Assembly (NCBI RefSeq): GCF_003051005.1
Contig: NZ_QAOW01000012.1
Coordinates: 1 to 64,000, forward strand
Reading direction: 5' to 3'
Length of the DNA: 64,000 nt
Source of the DNA: Rhodococcus sp. OK519
GTDB lineage: Bacteria > Actinomycetota > Actinomycetes > Mycobacteriales > Mycobacteriaceae
The notes beneath the pieces were generated by a model. It saw nothing but the letters and a program-made list of their open reading frames with translations, ran no database searches and had not been told where the DNA came from. Positions 34,872 to 43,969 of this stretch are shown here, piece by piece (position 1 is the first letter of the stretch; each line of letters opens with the position of its first letter). The position numbers and the translations under genes were made by a program.

Positions 34872-36218
34872 TCAGGCGCGCACGGCGACCGGCGCCTCCT
34901 CGTGCTGCAAACCACGCGACGAGTCCGGGACCACCCGGAACAGGGCGATCGCGCCGACGAGGCTGATCGCACACACGATCGCGAGGTACAGGGTGACGCC
35001 GGTGGACGATCCGGTGGCGTCGAGCAGTGCGGTGGCGATCATCGGTGCCAGTCCGCCGCCCAGGATGGCGCCGCTCTGCAGGATCAGCGACGATCCCGAG
35101 TAGCGCACCTTCGCCGGGAACGTGTCGGCGATGATGCTGCCCTGCACGCAGTGCGTGACCGGCACGATCAAGCCCATGCCGAGGAACGCGATCACGGCGA
35201 TCACCGAGTTCTCGGTGTTGAGCAGCGGGAAGAACACGATGCACCACACCAGGATCGCTGCCGAGCCGGCGATGAACATCGTGCGCCGGCCGTGCTTGTC
35301 GGCAAACCTGGTCCACACGGGAATCGATGCGAACCACAGCACCGCCGCGGCGGTCACGCACAGGATCAGGAACTGCTTGTCGTAGCCGAGATGCTGGCTG
35401 CCGTACGACAGCGAGAACACCATGAAGGCGTACGCCACCGCAGAGTTCGCGAGGACGGCGAGCAGGGTGAGCGACAGGCGCGGGAACCCGACCTTCAGCG
35501 ACTCGCGGAGCGGGAACTTCGACACCTCGTTGTTCGCGACGATGCCGGTGAACGACGGGGATTCGGTGACCCGCAGTCGAATGACCAGACCGATGGCGAC
35601 GAGAACGAAGCTCAGCAGGAACGGGATGCGCCAGCCCCACGACGCGAATGCACTGTCCGACATCACCGAACTGATGGTGAGGAAGATACCGTTGGCGAGC
35701 ACCAGGCCGGCGGGCGTGCCCATCTGGGGGAAGCCGGCATAGAGGTTCTTCTTCCCGGCAGGCGCATGCTCCATCGACATCAACGTCGCGCCGGCGCCCT
35801 CACCGCCCAATCCGATGCCCTGCACAACGCGCATCGCGACGAGCAGAATCGGGGCCCACACGCCGATCGCGTCGTAGTTCGGAATGAGGCCGATCAGGGT
35901 CGACCCGATGCCCATCATCACGAGTGAGACCACGAGCGTCGCCTTGCGCCCGATCCGGTCGCCGAAGTGTCCGAACACGAGACCACCGAGCGGGCGGGCG
36001 ATGAACCCGACCGCGAATGTGCTGAAGGCGGCGAGCGTTCCGGCAGTAGGGCTGAGTCCGGGGAAGAACTGCTTGTTGAAGATCAGTGCGGCGGCGGTGC
36101 CGTAGAGGAAGAAGTCGTACCACTCGAGGGTGGTGCCGGCCAGGGTCGCCATGGCGACGCGGCTGCGCGCGGCCGCGACGGGGGCGGCGCCCCGGCCTCG
36201 TGTCGTGCTGTCGGTCAT
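34872..36218 (-). CDS. MFS transporter, MHS family, probable uptake for kynurenine-pathway substrate
   Basis: 448 residues, about twelve membrane helices. MHS marks: GTTLEWYDFFLYGTAAAL, GHFGDRIGRKATL, RVVQGIGLGGEGAGATL. It comes 164 bp after the ACMSD gene on the same strand, so it may be the last gene of the operon or have its own promoter. A dyad GTGAG-N6-CTCAC is at 36325-36340, about 107 bp upstream. Uptake of kynurenine, anthranilate or hydroxyanthranilate is inferred from place only. It is not a duplicate of the 22.5-kb transporter. Confidence 0.88.
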   Translation of the reverse strand: MTDSTTRGRGAAPVAAARSRVAMATLAGTTLEWYDFFLYGTAAALIFNKQFFPGLSPTAGTLAAFSTFAVGFIARPLGGLVFGHFGDRIGRKATLVVSLVMMGIGSTLIGLIPNYDAIGVWAPILLVAMRVVQGIGLGGEGAGATLMSMEHAPAGKKNLYAGFPQMGTPAGLVLANGIFLTISSVMSDSAFASWGWRIPFLLSFVLVAIGLVIRLRVTESPSFTGIVANNEVSKFPLRESLKVGFPRLSLTLLAVLANSAVAYAFMVFSLSYGSQHLGYDKQFLILCVTAAAVLWFASIPVWTRFADKHGRRTMFIAGSAAILVWCIVFFPLLNTENSVIAVIAFLGMGLIVPVTHCVQGSIIADTFPAKVRYSGSSLILQSGAILGGGLAPMIATALLDATGSSTGVTLYLAIVCAISLVGAIALFRVVPDSSRGLQHEEAPVAVRA

Positions 36219-36382
36219 CGCAGATACCTATCGGGTGTCGGGGAGGCGGGCGGACATTCGAGATCCGCTCTTCGCCAAGAGAATCCAGCGGCCCCTTGGG
36301 GCTTGTGAGAAGAAGTCTGCACGAGTGAGACATGACTCACAAATGCCGAATCGGCCGCTGGGTATCTCAATTTGGCTATGCC

Positions 36383-37387
36383 TCAAGCGATGTCGGAGAT
36401 TCCGAGGAAACGCTCGGCATTGCCGCGCTGGATCAGACTGCGTGAGGCCTCGTCGAGGAACTCGCTCTTGCGCACCACTTCGCCTACCGGCCGCTCCCCC
36501 AGCGGGTACGGGTAGTCGCTGCCCACCATCACGCGATCGACGCCGACCGTGTCGACAAGCAGACGCAGGGCGCGGTCGTCGAACACCACCGAGTCCACAT
36601 AGAAGCGGCCGAGGTAGTGCGACGGCGGCATCTCGGACGTGCCGATGATGTCGTTGCGTCGATGCCAGGCATTCTCCATCCGGCCGAGCCAGAACGCGAA
36701 AGATCCTCCGCCGTGTGCGAATCCGATCTTCAAGCGCTCGTCGATGCGATCGAAGACGCCGCCGAGGATCAGGGCGAGGATCGACAGGTGGGTCTCGGCC
36801 GGCATCGCGGTGAGCCACTGCGCCATCCACCGGTCCAGACGCGGCGACGAGTCCATGTCCCACGGGTGGACGAACACCGGGATGTCGAGCGAGGCACAGT
36901 GCTGCAGGAAGGTCACCACACCCTCGCTGTCGAGGTCGCGGTCGCCCACATGGTTGCCGATCTCGACTCCGCGATGACCATTGGCAGCGCACCGTTCGAC
37001 CTCGCGGCACGCCGCATCGGCGTCCTGGAGCGGAACTTGGCAGAACGGGATCAGCCGATCCGGAGCGGGCGCGACGATCTCGAGTGCGAGGTCGTTGAAG
37101 ATCCGCGAGATGCGGGCCGCCTGCTCGCCGGTGCGTCCGTAGTTGAAGAACGCCGGTGTCGGCGAGACGACCTGGGTACGGACACCGTCCGCATCCATGT
37201 CCCGCAGCCGGGTCTCCGCGTCCCACGCGTCGGACTGGATCCGACGGAACTCTTTGGAGCCCATCATGATGACGGCCTCCGACTCGCTCTCCACCTTGAG
37301 CCACGGCGCCTGCGGCCCGGCGTCCGCAGTGAGATCCGGCCACCCCTTGGGGACGTAGTGGGTGTGAATGTCGATGATGCCGCTCAC
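36383..37387 (-). CDS. 2-amino-3-carboxymuconate-6-semialdehyde decarboxylase (ACMSD)
   Basis: 334 residues, the same length as the characterised Pseudomonas enzyme. Zinc ligands follow the amidohydrolase pattern: His8 and His10 (IDIHTHYVPKG), His174 (VFVHPWDMD), His225 (GFAHGGGSF) and Asp291 (GSDYPYPLG). The segments FNYGRTGEQAARISRIFND and the HPWDMD box are typical of ACMSD rather than other decarboxylating amidohydrolases. It removes CO2 from the ring-opened product of 3-hydroxyanthranilate, giving 2-aminomuconate semialdehyde. One base separates it from the dioxygenase gene that makes its substrate. Confidence 0.93.
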   Translation of the reverse strand: MSGIIDIHTHYVPKGWPDLTADAGPQAPWLKVESESEAVIMMGSKEFRRIQSDAWDAETRLRDMDADGVRTQVVSPTPAFFNYGRTGEQAARISRIFNDLALEIVAPAPDRLIPFCQVPLQDADAACREVERCAANGHRGVEIGNHVGDRDLDSEGVVTFLQHCASLDIPVFVHPWDMDSSPRLDRWMAQWLTAMPAETHLSILALILGGVFDRIDERLKIGFAHGGGSFAFWLGRMENAWHRRNDIIGTSEMPPSHYLGRFYVDSVVFDDRALRLLVDTVGVDRVMVGSDYPYPLGERPVGEVVRKSEFLDEASRSLIQRGNAERFLGISDIA

Positions 37388-37388
37388 G

Positions 37389-37910
37389 TCAGCCCTTTCC
37401 GGGATGCAGGGCGCCGCAGTTGGTGCACGTGCGCGCCTGCTCGTCCTCGTAGAACTGGACGAACACCGGAGGCAGGTCGGCGACGATGTCGCGAACCTGC
37501 AGTTCGATCTCGTGGATCAGGTGGTTGCAGTCGAGGCAGTACCACTGGAACTTCTCGAGAGTGCCCTCGCGTCGGACCCGCTCGATGACCAGACCGATCG
37601 AACCGGCGGTCGGACGCTGCGGCGAATGCGGCAGATTGCCGGGAAGCAGCCAGGTCTCACCCTCACGGATGTGGACTCGTTGCGGGCCGTCCTCGGTCAT
37701 GACGTCGACGTGGATGTCGCCCTCGATCTGGTAGAACCACTCCTCGTAGGGGTCGAGGTGGTAGTCGGTGCGCTGGTTGGGGCCGCCGACGACCTGGACG
37801 ATGAAGTCGTCACCGAGCGCCATCGTCTGATTGTTCACCGGCGGCGCGAGCAGGTGGCGGTTCTCGGCGATCCACTTCTGGAAGTCGATGACGGGCGGGA
37901 TACGGGTCAT
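37389..37910 (-). CDS. 3-hydroxyanthranilate 3,4-dioxygenase
   Basis: 173 residues in a cupin fold. Iron ligands His51, Glu57 and His95, and substrate residues Arg47, Arg99 and Glu110, fall exactly at the numbering of the Cupriavidus enzyme ([29 protein letters not shown]). The second, rubredoxin-like iron site is present as Cys125/Cys128 (YCLDC) and Cys162/Cys165 (TCTNC). It opens 3-hydroxyanthranilate next to the OH group. It overlaps the RidA gene by 4 bp and precedes ACMSD by one base. Confidence 0.97.
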   Translation of the reverse strand: MTRIPPVIDFQKWIAENRHLLAPPVNNQTMALGDDFIVQVVGGPNQRTDYHLDPYEEWFYQIEGDIHVDVMTEDGPQRVHIREGETWLLPGNLPHSPQRPTAGSIGLVIERVRREGTLEKFQWYCLDCNHLIHEIELQVRDIVADLPPVFVQFYEDEQARTCTNCGALHPGKG

Positions 37911-38374
37911 GAGTGGTCCTCCGAGGTTGCCGATACGGTGGGGTTGCTGCGTCGGTCGGCGGGCACGTATGCCACGCCCTGAATCTCGATGAGCAGGTGC
38001 GGATGCGGAAGCTGGTGCACCGCAACGGTGGTGCGTGTGGGGCCGAACTCGTCGAACATCTCGGCATACACCTCGTTGTATCCGCCGAAGTCGTTCATCG
38101 AGACAAGGTACGACGTGACCTGGACGAGGTCGCTCAGGTCACCGCCGACCTCGGCGAGGATCGCCGCGATGTTCTCGATCACCGCACGCGTCTGCGCCCG
38201 GATATCGAGGTTGGTGGTGCCCATCTCGTCGACCTCGACACCGACGAACGTGTTGTCCGGACGACGCGAACTGGTGCCCGAGACGTAGACGAAGTCGCCG
38301 ACCACCTTCACGTGCGGGAAACGCCCGCGCGGGGTGGCGAGGGTTTCGATCACCTTGGATGCGTTGTCACTCAT
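37907..38374 (-). CDS. RidA-family protein, probable 2-aminomuconate deaminase
   Basis: 155 residues, one RidA/YjgF domain: [20 protein letters not shown], then [20 protein letters not shown] and [20 protein letters not shown]. RidA members in 2-aminophenol and kynurenine clusters deaminate 2-aminomuconate to 4-oxalocrotonate. The place between the dehydrogenase/decarboxylase and the dioxygenase genes, with 4-bp overlaps to both neighbours, supports that role. ATG 38374 is chosen because it overlaps the decarboxylase stop. A second, different RidA protein (Rv3678c-type) is at 48.0 kb. Confidence 0.85.
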   Translation of the reverse strand: MSDNASKVIETLATPRGRFPHVKVVGDFVYVSGTSSRRPDNTFVGVEVDEMGTTNLDIRAQTRAVIENIAAILAEVGGDLSDLVQVTSYLVSMNDFGGYNEVYAEMFDEFGPTRTTVAVHQLPHPHLLIEIQGVAYVPADRRSNPTVSATSEDHS

Positions 38375-39165
38375 GCGATTCCCTTCACCGTCACACGACC
38401 GAGTCCGTCGATCTCGCACTCCGCGAGACCGGCGGTGAGCGGGATCGCGGCGGTCGCGGCGCCTGCGAGGACGACGTCACCGGCACGCAGCGGGATGCGA
38501 CGGCGCCGGCTCATGTCGAGCAGCGCGTGCAATGCGTTGACGGGATCGTCGAGGATCGCGGCGGTCGAACCGGTGACGGACGCGTCCCCCGCCGCGAGGC
38601 GCACCGCGAGATCCCCTACGGGTCGCACGGGCCGCCACGGCCCGATCACGTAGGCGGCGGCAGAGGTGTTGTCCGCGACGACGTCGGTGTACGTGAAGCG
38701 GAAGTCCCGGTATCGGGAGTCGATGATCTCCATCGCGGGAGCGACGGCGTCGACACAAGATTCGATATCGACGGTGGGGTCGTCGAGGTCGACGTCCTGC
38801 GACAGCCGGTACGCGATCTCGGGCTCGATCTTGGGGTGGATGAACCGGTGCAGGTCCAGTTCGCCCCCGTCCTCGACGCACATCGCATCGGTAAGCCGGC
38901 CGACGATCACGTCGGAGACACCCATCTGGGCCATCTTCGCCTTGCTGGTGAATCCGAGTTTGACGCCGACGAGGGACTCACCGCGTTCCTGACGCCGACC
39001 GACCAGTACTTCCTGGATCCGGTAGGCGTCGTCGATGCCGAGGTCGACGTCGTCCGCGAGGCTGAGGGTGTCGTGCACCCCGGTCTGCGCCTCGTCGAGC
39101 CGGATCGCCAGCGCCTCGATCTCGTTGCCGTTCAATGTCTTCGATGCCTTCGATGCCACAGTCAT
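38371..39165 (-). CDS. 4-oxalocrotonate decarboxylase / 2-oxopent-4-enoate hydratase family enzyme
   Basis: 264 residues. Family marks: [69 protein letters not shown]. This fold contains both the decarboxylase and the hydratase of meta-cleavage pathways; position next to the semialdehyde dehydrogenase and deaminase favours the decarboxylase (4-oxalocrotonate to 2-oxopent-4-enoate). ATG 39165 has GAGGAG just upstream. Only one such gene is present, and the hydratase, aldolase and acetaldehyde dehydrogenase steps are not encoded in this window. Confidence 0.85.
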   Translation of the reverse strand: MTVASKASKTLNGNEIEALAIRLDEAQTGVHDTLSLADDVDLGIDDAYRIQEVLVGRRQERGESLVGVKLGFTSKAKMAQMGVSDVIVGRLTDAMCVEDGGELDLHRFIHPKIEPEIAYRLSQDVDLDDPTVDIESCVDAVAPAMEIIDSRYRDFRFTYTDVVADNTSAAAYVIGPWRPVRPVGDLAVRLAAGDASVTGSTAAILDDPVNALHALLDMSRRRRIPLRAGDVVLAGAATAAIPLTAGLAECEIDGLGRVTVKGIA

Positions 39166-39179
39166 CACTCCTCGAGGGG

Positions 39180-40655
39180 TTACAGCGCCACACACACGTT
39201 GGTCGGTTCGGTGTAGAAGTGCAACGAGGATTCGCCGCCCTCCCGCCCGATACCGGAGAGCCCGACACCTCCGAAGGGCGAGCGCAGTTCGCGTGTGAAC
39301 CACGTGTTGACCCACGAGATCCCGACCCGCATCCTCTGTGCGACACGGTGTCCGCGCCGGAGGTCGTTGGTCCACACCGCCGCCGCGAGGCCGTACTTGG
39401 TGTCGTTGGCGAGCGCGATTGCCTCCTCCTCGGTATCGAAGGGCACCAGCGCCGCCACCGGCCCGAAGATCTCCTCGCGGAGCACCGGGTCGTCGTTGGT
39501 CAACCCGGTCCAGAGCGTGGGCTCGATCCACGAGCCGAACGCGAGCTTCGAGCCCAGGTCCGGGATCCCACCGCCGGTGAGCACGTTCGCGCCCGACTGT
39601 TCGGCCATCTTGAAGAAGCTCAACACCTTGTCGCGGTGCGCCTGCGAGATCAGCGGCCCGGTGGTGGTGCTCTCCGAGTTCGGATCCCCGAGACGCAAGC
39701 CCTGGGCTCGTTCAGCCAGACCCGCGGCGACGTCATCGAAGATGGAGCGGTGCACATACACCCGCTCGGTGCACAGGCACACCTGTCCGGTGTTGGTGAA
39801 GACCGACTTGGTGAGCCCGGTGAGCGCCTCGTCGAGGTCTACGTCGTCGAACACGATGGCCGCGTTCTTGCCGCCGAGCTCGAACGAGACCGGACGTACT
39901 CGCGGCGCAACGGTTTTCATGACATGAGAGCCGGTCGCGGACGACCCGGTGAAGGTGACGCCGTCGATGCCCGGGTGCGTGGTGAGGTATTCACCGGCGG
40001 AGTTGCCACCGAAGCCGTGCACCACGTTGTACACACCGGGGGGCAGGCCCACCTCGGCGAGCACTTCCGCGAGCAGCGTCGCAGTTGCGGGGGTCTCCTC
40101 GCTCGGCTTGACCACCACCGCGTTGCCGCACGCCAGCGCGGGCGCCACCTTCCAGGTGAGCAGCAGCAACGGCAGGTTCCACGGCACGATCACCGCGACC
40201 ACGCCGAGTGGCTTGCGCACGGCGTAGTTGAGCGCCTGCCGTCCACCGGCGAGATCGGTCATGAACGATTCCTGACCGGCGGCGGCCGCGACATCGGCGA
40301 AGGTCCGGAAGTTGGTGAGGGCACGGGCGACGTCGAGTTCGCGGGCCTGCGTGATCGGCTTGCCGGTGTCCGCCATCTCGGCGGCCACGAATTCCTCGAA
40401 CCGCTCCTCGATGCGGTCGGCGGCCCGACGCAGCAGCGCGGTGCGCTCGCGGACCGGGGTGTCGGCCCAGCCGTTGTCGAGCGCGCGCCGCGCGGAGGTC
40501 ACAGCCCGGTCGACCAGTACCTGATCGGCCTCGTGGACCTGGGCGAGGACCCGCCCGGTCGCAGGGTCGATCTGATCGAATCCGCGCTGCGGGTCGGGTT
40601 CGACGAAGGTGCCGTCGACGAAGTTGCGGATCCAGCCGTCGAGGGTTGAAGTCAT
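39180..40655 (-). CDS. 2-aminomuconate/2-hydroxymuconate 6-semialdehyde dehydrogenase
   Basis: 491 residues. ALDH marks: VVAVIVPWNLPLLLLTWK (Asn in PWNLP), FTGSSATGSHV, FELGGKNAA with the general base, and catalytic Cys in NTGQVCLCTERVYV. WVNTWFTRELRSPFGG is typical of the muconate semialdehyde group. It oxidises 2-aminomuconate semialdehyde (made by ACMSD) to 2-aminomuconate. It is the first gene of the minus-strand operon, with the 17-bp dyad ending 57 bp upstream of its ATG. The decarboxylase gene starts 14 bp after its stop. Confidence 0.92.
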   Translation of the reverse strand: MTSTLDGWIRNFVDGTFVEPDPQRGFDQIDPATGRVLAQVHEADQVLVDRAVTSARRALDNGWADTPVRERTALLRRAADRIEERFEEFVAAEMADTGKPITQARELDVARALTNFRTFADVAAAAGQESFMTDLAGGRQALNYAVRKPLGVVAVIVPWNLPLLLLTWKVAPALACGNAVVVKPSEETPATATLLAEVLAEVGLPPGVYNVVHGFGGNSAGEYLTTHPGIDGVTFTGSSATGSHVMKTVAPRVRPVSFELGGKNAAIVFDDVDLDEALTGLTKSVFTNTGQVCLCTERVYVHRSIFDDVAAGLAERAQGLRLGDPNSESTTTGPLISQAHRDKVLSFFKMAEQSGANVLTGGGIPDLGSKLAFGSWIEPTLWTGLTNDDPVLREEIFGPVAALVPFDTEEEAIALANDTKYGLAAAVWTNDLRRGHRVAQRMRVGISWVNTWFTRELRSPFGGVGLSGIGREGGESSLHFYTEPTNVCVAL

Positions 40656-40711
40656 GGCTCAATGGTCGAGCCCCAATCCATGCCGAACAAATGCCAAATC
40701 AGCTTCTCCCC

Positions 40712-40728
40712 ATACCCTTATGGGCATA
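40712..40728 (-). promoter_or_regulatory. Putative LysR operator in front of the semialdehyde dehydrogenase operon
   Basis: Read on the minus strand: TATGCCCATAAGGGTAT, with the dyad ATGCCC/GGGTAT around ATAA. It matches the site at 32853-32869 in 15 of 17 bases and has the same 57-base distance to the start codon. Two such matches by chance at the same distance are unlikely. Confidence 0.7.
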
Positions 40729-40768
40729 CGAGCCGGTTAGGCGCCCGGGAGGACACGTTGCCCGCCCG

Positions 40769-41527
40769 TCAGTCCGCGGACAGCTCGCGTGAGATCCCGT
40801 CGAGCAGCTTGGTGAGCCCGTACTCGAACGCTCCGTCCGGGTCTGCGGGCGCCTGGTACAGCTCGCCGACCGTCGCGCCCACCCGCGACGACAACGGAAA
40901 CAGACTCGGCGGCATGACCGCGGCGAACAACGGCCCGTGCACCCCCCACCACTGGGCGTCGCTCGTGTGCCGCGCGGCATCGGCCGCCGCGACCGCCACT
41001 CGGGCATTGCCGGTGGCGAACTCCGACAGCACCGCGATCACCCGGTCCATCGCGACGTCCGACAGGCCGATGCCCTCGATCGCGGCGAGCTGCAGTTCGT
41101 ATCGGCGCATGCGCCCGGGGCCGAGAACGAGCCGCCAGGGCGGCACCTCCAGGAGCCAGGGGTGCGCGATCAGCTCGGCACGGACCTGACGGGCGATGGC
41201 GACCATCCGTTCGCGCGGTGCGAGCCTTCCCGGAATAGGGGTGGCGTCCTCGTCGGCGACGGCGTCGACCATGAGGATCGTGAGCGCGTCCTTGCTGGGG
41301 ACGTAGGTGTACAGACTCATCGGCCGCAGGCCCAGCTCGGTGGCGACCGAGCGGATGGAGACGCTCGAGTAGCCCTCCCTGTCGGCGAGCGCGATCGCCG
41401 CGGCGACCACCGCGTCGACAGTGACCGTCTGCTTCGGACCACGCCGGGCGGGCTGCGGCGGAAGCTCGTGCCGCCACAACAGGTTGACCACCTGTTTCGC
41501 CTGCTCGGTGCTGATCTCCTCGCTCAC
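40769..41527 (-). CDS. TetR-family transcriptional regulator
   Basis: 252 residues. The HTH (TVDAVVAAAIALADREGYSS, then IRSVATELGLRPMSLYTYVP) is TetR-like, starting about residue 35, and the C-terminal helical domain fits the actinobacterial TetR_C type. GTG 41527 has GAAGGGG seven bases upstream; the frame is open for 20 residues further without a good ribosome site. It is divergent from the SNF2 gene and has a dyad in the shared gap, so it may regulate itself and the helicase. Ligand unknown. Confidence 0.88.
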   Translation of the reverse strand: MSEEISTEQAKQVVNLLWRHELPPQPARRGPKQTVTVDAVVAAAIALADREGYSSVSIRSVATELGLRPMSLYTYVPSKDALTILMVDAVADEDATPIPGRLAPRERMVAIARQVRAELIAHPWLLEVPPWRLVLGPGRMRRYELQLAAIEGIGLSDVAMDRVIAVLSEFATGNARVAVAAADAARHTSDAQWWGVHGPLFAAVMPPSLFPLSSRVGATVGELYQAPADPDGAFEYGLTKLLDGISRELSAD

Positions 41528-41554
41528 GGAGCCCCTTCGGAACAAATCCAGTGC

Positions 41555-41585
41555 GGTGTACGTTGTCAGAGATACTCCGTACACC
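41555..41585. promoter_or_regulatory. Inverted repeat in the TetR/SNF2 divergent region, putative TetR operator
   Basis: GGTGTACG at 41555-41562 and CGTACACC at 41578-41585 form perfect 8-base arms with a 15-base spacer. The place, 28 bp before the TetR start, fits an autorepressor site. Confidence 0.5.
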
Positions 41586-41648
41586 ATACGCTACTTCCGG
41601 GGGTCTCCTCTGCCCAGCACAAACGCCACCTACCTGCCGGATCGGCAC

Positions 41649-43412
41649 ATGTTCGCGCTCTGGACATGGACAGGCCGCGGCACCGGCCCGGCGCCGCGCG
41701 TCCTCGGTGACCGCGAAACCCTCGCGCTCGCGCTCCCGGTCGGCGCGGACGGCGCGATCGAGGTTGCCGACGTCGACACCACGATCGTGGACACCGCGGC
41801 CCTCGTCGGACTGACGCTCGACACTGCGGGAGAGTCCGTGGTGCAGTGGCAGGACGCGGTCCGCGCCACGGCCGGCGACCCGCGCACCGCTTCCACCGCC
41901 GAGAGGCCACCGCTTCCCGTCGCGGCCCACGCGGTGCCGAACGCTACGGGCACCGCGATCGTATCGGCCGCACACGCCGTTCGCGTCCTGCACGACTCCG
42001 AGGCGGTGACATCGGAACTCCGCTCGACGCTGCGGGCGCAACTGCGGCCCTACCAGGCACGCGGCATCGGCTGGTTGAGGGAGACCGTCGCCGCGCACGG
42101 CGGCGCAGTGCTCGCCGACGAAATGGGACTCGGCAAGACCGTTCAGGCCATCGGCTTCCTACTCGGCCGCGCGGACGCCGAGCCGCAACTCGTGGTCTGC
42201 CCGACCTCGCTCGTCGGGAACTGGGCACACGAGATCGAGCGATTCGCGCCGGGGCTGCACGCGACAGTGTGGCGCGGCGGGGAGGTCCCCGTCGAACCGG
42301 GAACCGTCGTCATCGTGGGATATCCGACCTTGCGCTTGCACGGCGAGATGCTGGCCGAACAGCTCTGGAGCACGGTGGTTTTCGACGAGGCGCAGGCGCT
42401 GAAGAACCCCCGCACCCAGACCTCGAAGGCCGCGCGGGCATTGAACGGCGCAGCGAAGGTCGCGCTGACCGGAACACCGGTCGAGAACCACCTCGACGAG
42501 CTGTGGGCGCTGATACACCTGGTGTCGCCCCGGGTGCTCGGGCACCGGGCACAGTTCCGACGACGGTTCGTCCAACCGATCCAGGAAGGCTCGGTCCCCG
42601 CCGCGGCCCGACTGCGGGACACCATCGAACCGATCGTGCTCGCGCGCAGGAAGAGCCAGGTAGCTGCGGCACTGCCCCCGAAGATCCACAACGACCTGCT
42701 CTGCGATCTCACCGCCGAGCAGGAGGAACTCTACGACCTGCTCCTCACTGAGGCCGTCGACGACGGATTCGGTTCCGGATTCGAACGCCACGGGCGCATC
42801 CTGGCAGTGCTGACCTCACTGAAGCAGGTCTGCAATCATCCCGGGCTCGTCACCGGCGAACTCGGAACCCTGACCGGCCGATCCGGAAAGCTCGACCTGT
42901 GCACCGACATCGTGGCCACCAATCTGGAAACCGCCAGCCCGACACTGGTGTTCACCCAGTATCGACGCACAGGCGAACTGCTCGTGCGTCATCTCGCCGA
43001 CCAGTTCGCCATCACGGCACCATTCCTGCACGGCGGACTGAACCAGGCCGAACGCGCCGACATCGTCTCTCGCTTCCAGGCCGAGAACGGACCGCCGGTG
43101 GTGATCCTGAGCCTGCGCGCCGCCGGCACCGGACTGACACTGACCCGTGCCGCCGATGTCATCCACTTCGACCGCTGGTGGAATCCCGCAGTCGAGGCGC
43201 AGGCCTCCGACCGGGCACACCGGATCGGCCAGACCCGCACGGTCACCGTCACCACTCTCACCTCGACCACCACCGTCGAGGAGCACATCGCGGGCATGCA
43301 CGACCGCAAGGCCGCACTCACCGATCTCAGTGACACGGCGGGCATCGCGGCGCTCGCGGGACTCGACGACGACCAACTGACCGAGATCCTTCGACGCAAG
43401 AGGGAGAGCTGA
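41649..43412 (+). CDS. SNF2-family helicase-like ATPase, short form
   Basis: About 587 residues from ATG 41649. Motif I is DEMGLGKTVQA, motif II DEAQ (VVFDEAQALKNP), motif III ALTGTPVENH. The second RecA-like domain has LRAAGTGLTLTRAADVIHF and RWWNPAVEAQASDRAHRIGQ. SNF2 proteins translocate on duplex DNA with ATP. Bacterial SNF2 proteins are often 900-1000 residues, with a long N-terminal part; here only about 120 residues come before the ATPase, so it is a reduced form. A CTG at 41610, preceded by GGGGG, might be an earlier start. It is coupled to a SWIM-domain gene (TGATG overlap). Confidence 0.9.
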   Translation: MFALWTWTGRGTGPAPRVLGDRETLALALPVGADGAIEVADVDTTIVDTAALVGLTLDTAGESVVQWQDAVRATAGDPRTASTAERPPLPVAAHAVPNATGTAIVSAAHAVRVLHDSEAVTSELRSTLRAQLRPYQARGIGWLRETVAAHGGAVLADEMGLGKTVQAIGFLLGRADAEPQLVVCPTSLVGNWAHEIERFAPGLHATVWRGGEVPVEPGTVVIVGYPTLRLHGEMLAEQLWSTVVFDEAQALKNPRTQTSKAARALNGAAKVALTGTPVENHLDELWALIHLVSPRVLGHRAQFRRRFVQPIQEGSVPAAARLRDTIEPIVLARRKSQVAAALPPKIHNDLLCDLTAEQEELYDLLLTEAVDDGFGSGFERHGRILAVLTSLKQVCNHPGLVTGELGTLTGRSGKLDLCTDIVATNLETASPTLVFTQYRRTGELLVRHLADQFAITAPFLHGGLNQAERADIVSRFQAENGPPVVILSLRAAGTGLTLTRAADVIHFDRWWNPAVEAQASDRAHRIGQTRTVTVTTLTSTTTVEEHIAGMHDRKAALTDLSDTAGIAALAGLDDDQLTEILRRKRES

Positions 43413-43969
43413 TGGCGGACAACGAATTCGGATACACCGCATGGGGCAGGGACTGGGTGCGCCTCGCCCAGCCGCTGCAGCAGAGCGGACCGGCGCGCCT
43501 GCTGCTTCCCCGCGCCCGCAGCCTGGCACGCAACAATCTCGTGCAGGCCACCGTCGAGGGGCGGACCGTGCGCGCCTCCATCCACCGCGGAGGTCAGGCG
43601 TCCGTGACCCAACTGGAGGTGGCGCCGCTGACCAGGGAGTCGATCATCGGTATTGCGGCGATCGCGCCGGACAGTACCGTGCTCACCGACGACACCCACC
43701 GCGCCATCGTCTCCGCTGGTATCGCGCTCGCGCCCGTCCTGGCGGACACCGACTGCTCGTGTTCGGCGCGTTCCGCGCCCTGCCTGCACCTGCTCGCCGT
43801 ACTCTACGAAGTCGCCCGTCGCGTGGACGAAAGCCCCCAGATGGCCCTGGAGATCCAGGGCTATACAACTGCGGCAGTGCATGATTCGGGCACTCCGGCG
43901 CCGACCGCGCGTTGGACACCTGTCAGCGAGCTCGATCCGGCGGCCTTCTTCGAGAGGGCGTCGGGCTGA
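43412..43969 (+). CDS. SWIM zinc-finger protein
   Basis: 185 residues. The SWIM motif C-x-C-x(n)-C-x-H is present as CSCSARSAPCLH near residue 113-124, embedded in a helical segment (LLAVLYEVARRVDE). The N-terminal half (RARSLARNNLVQATVEGRTV, SIIGIAAIAPDSTV) is like other actinobacterial SWIM proteins. SWIM domains bind DNA or proteins and are often encoded next to SNF2 helicases. The ATG shares one base with the helicase stop (TGATG), so their synthesis is coupled and they probably act as a complex. Confidence 0.9.
   Translation: MADNEFGYTAWGRDWVRLAQPLQQSGPARLLLPRARSLARNNLVQATVEGRTVRASIHRGGQASVTQLEVAPLTRESIIGIAAIAPDSTVLTDDTHRAIVSAGIALAPVLADTDCSCSARSAPCLHLLAVLYEVARRVDESPQMALEIQGYTTAAVHDSGTPAPTARWTPVSELDPAAFFERASG

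Noticed and set aside
36358-36380. GGTAT and TATGCC words before the MFS gene
   Set aside because: They have the half-sites of the LysR dyad, but in the wrong order and spacing, so they are not listed as a third site.
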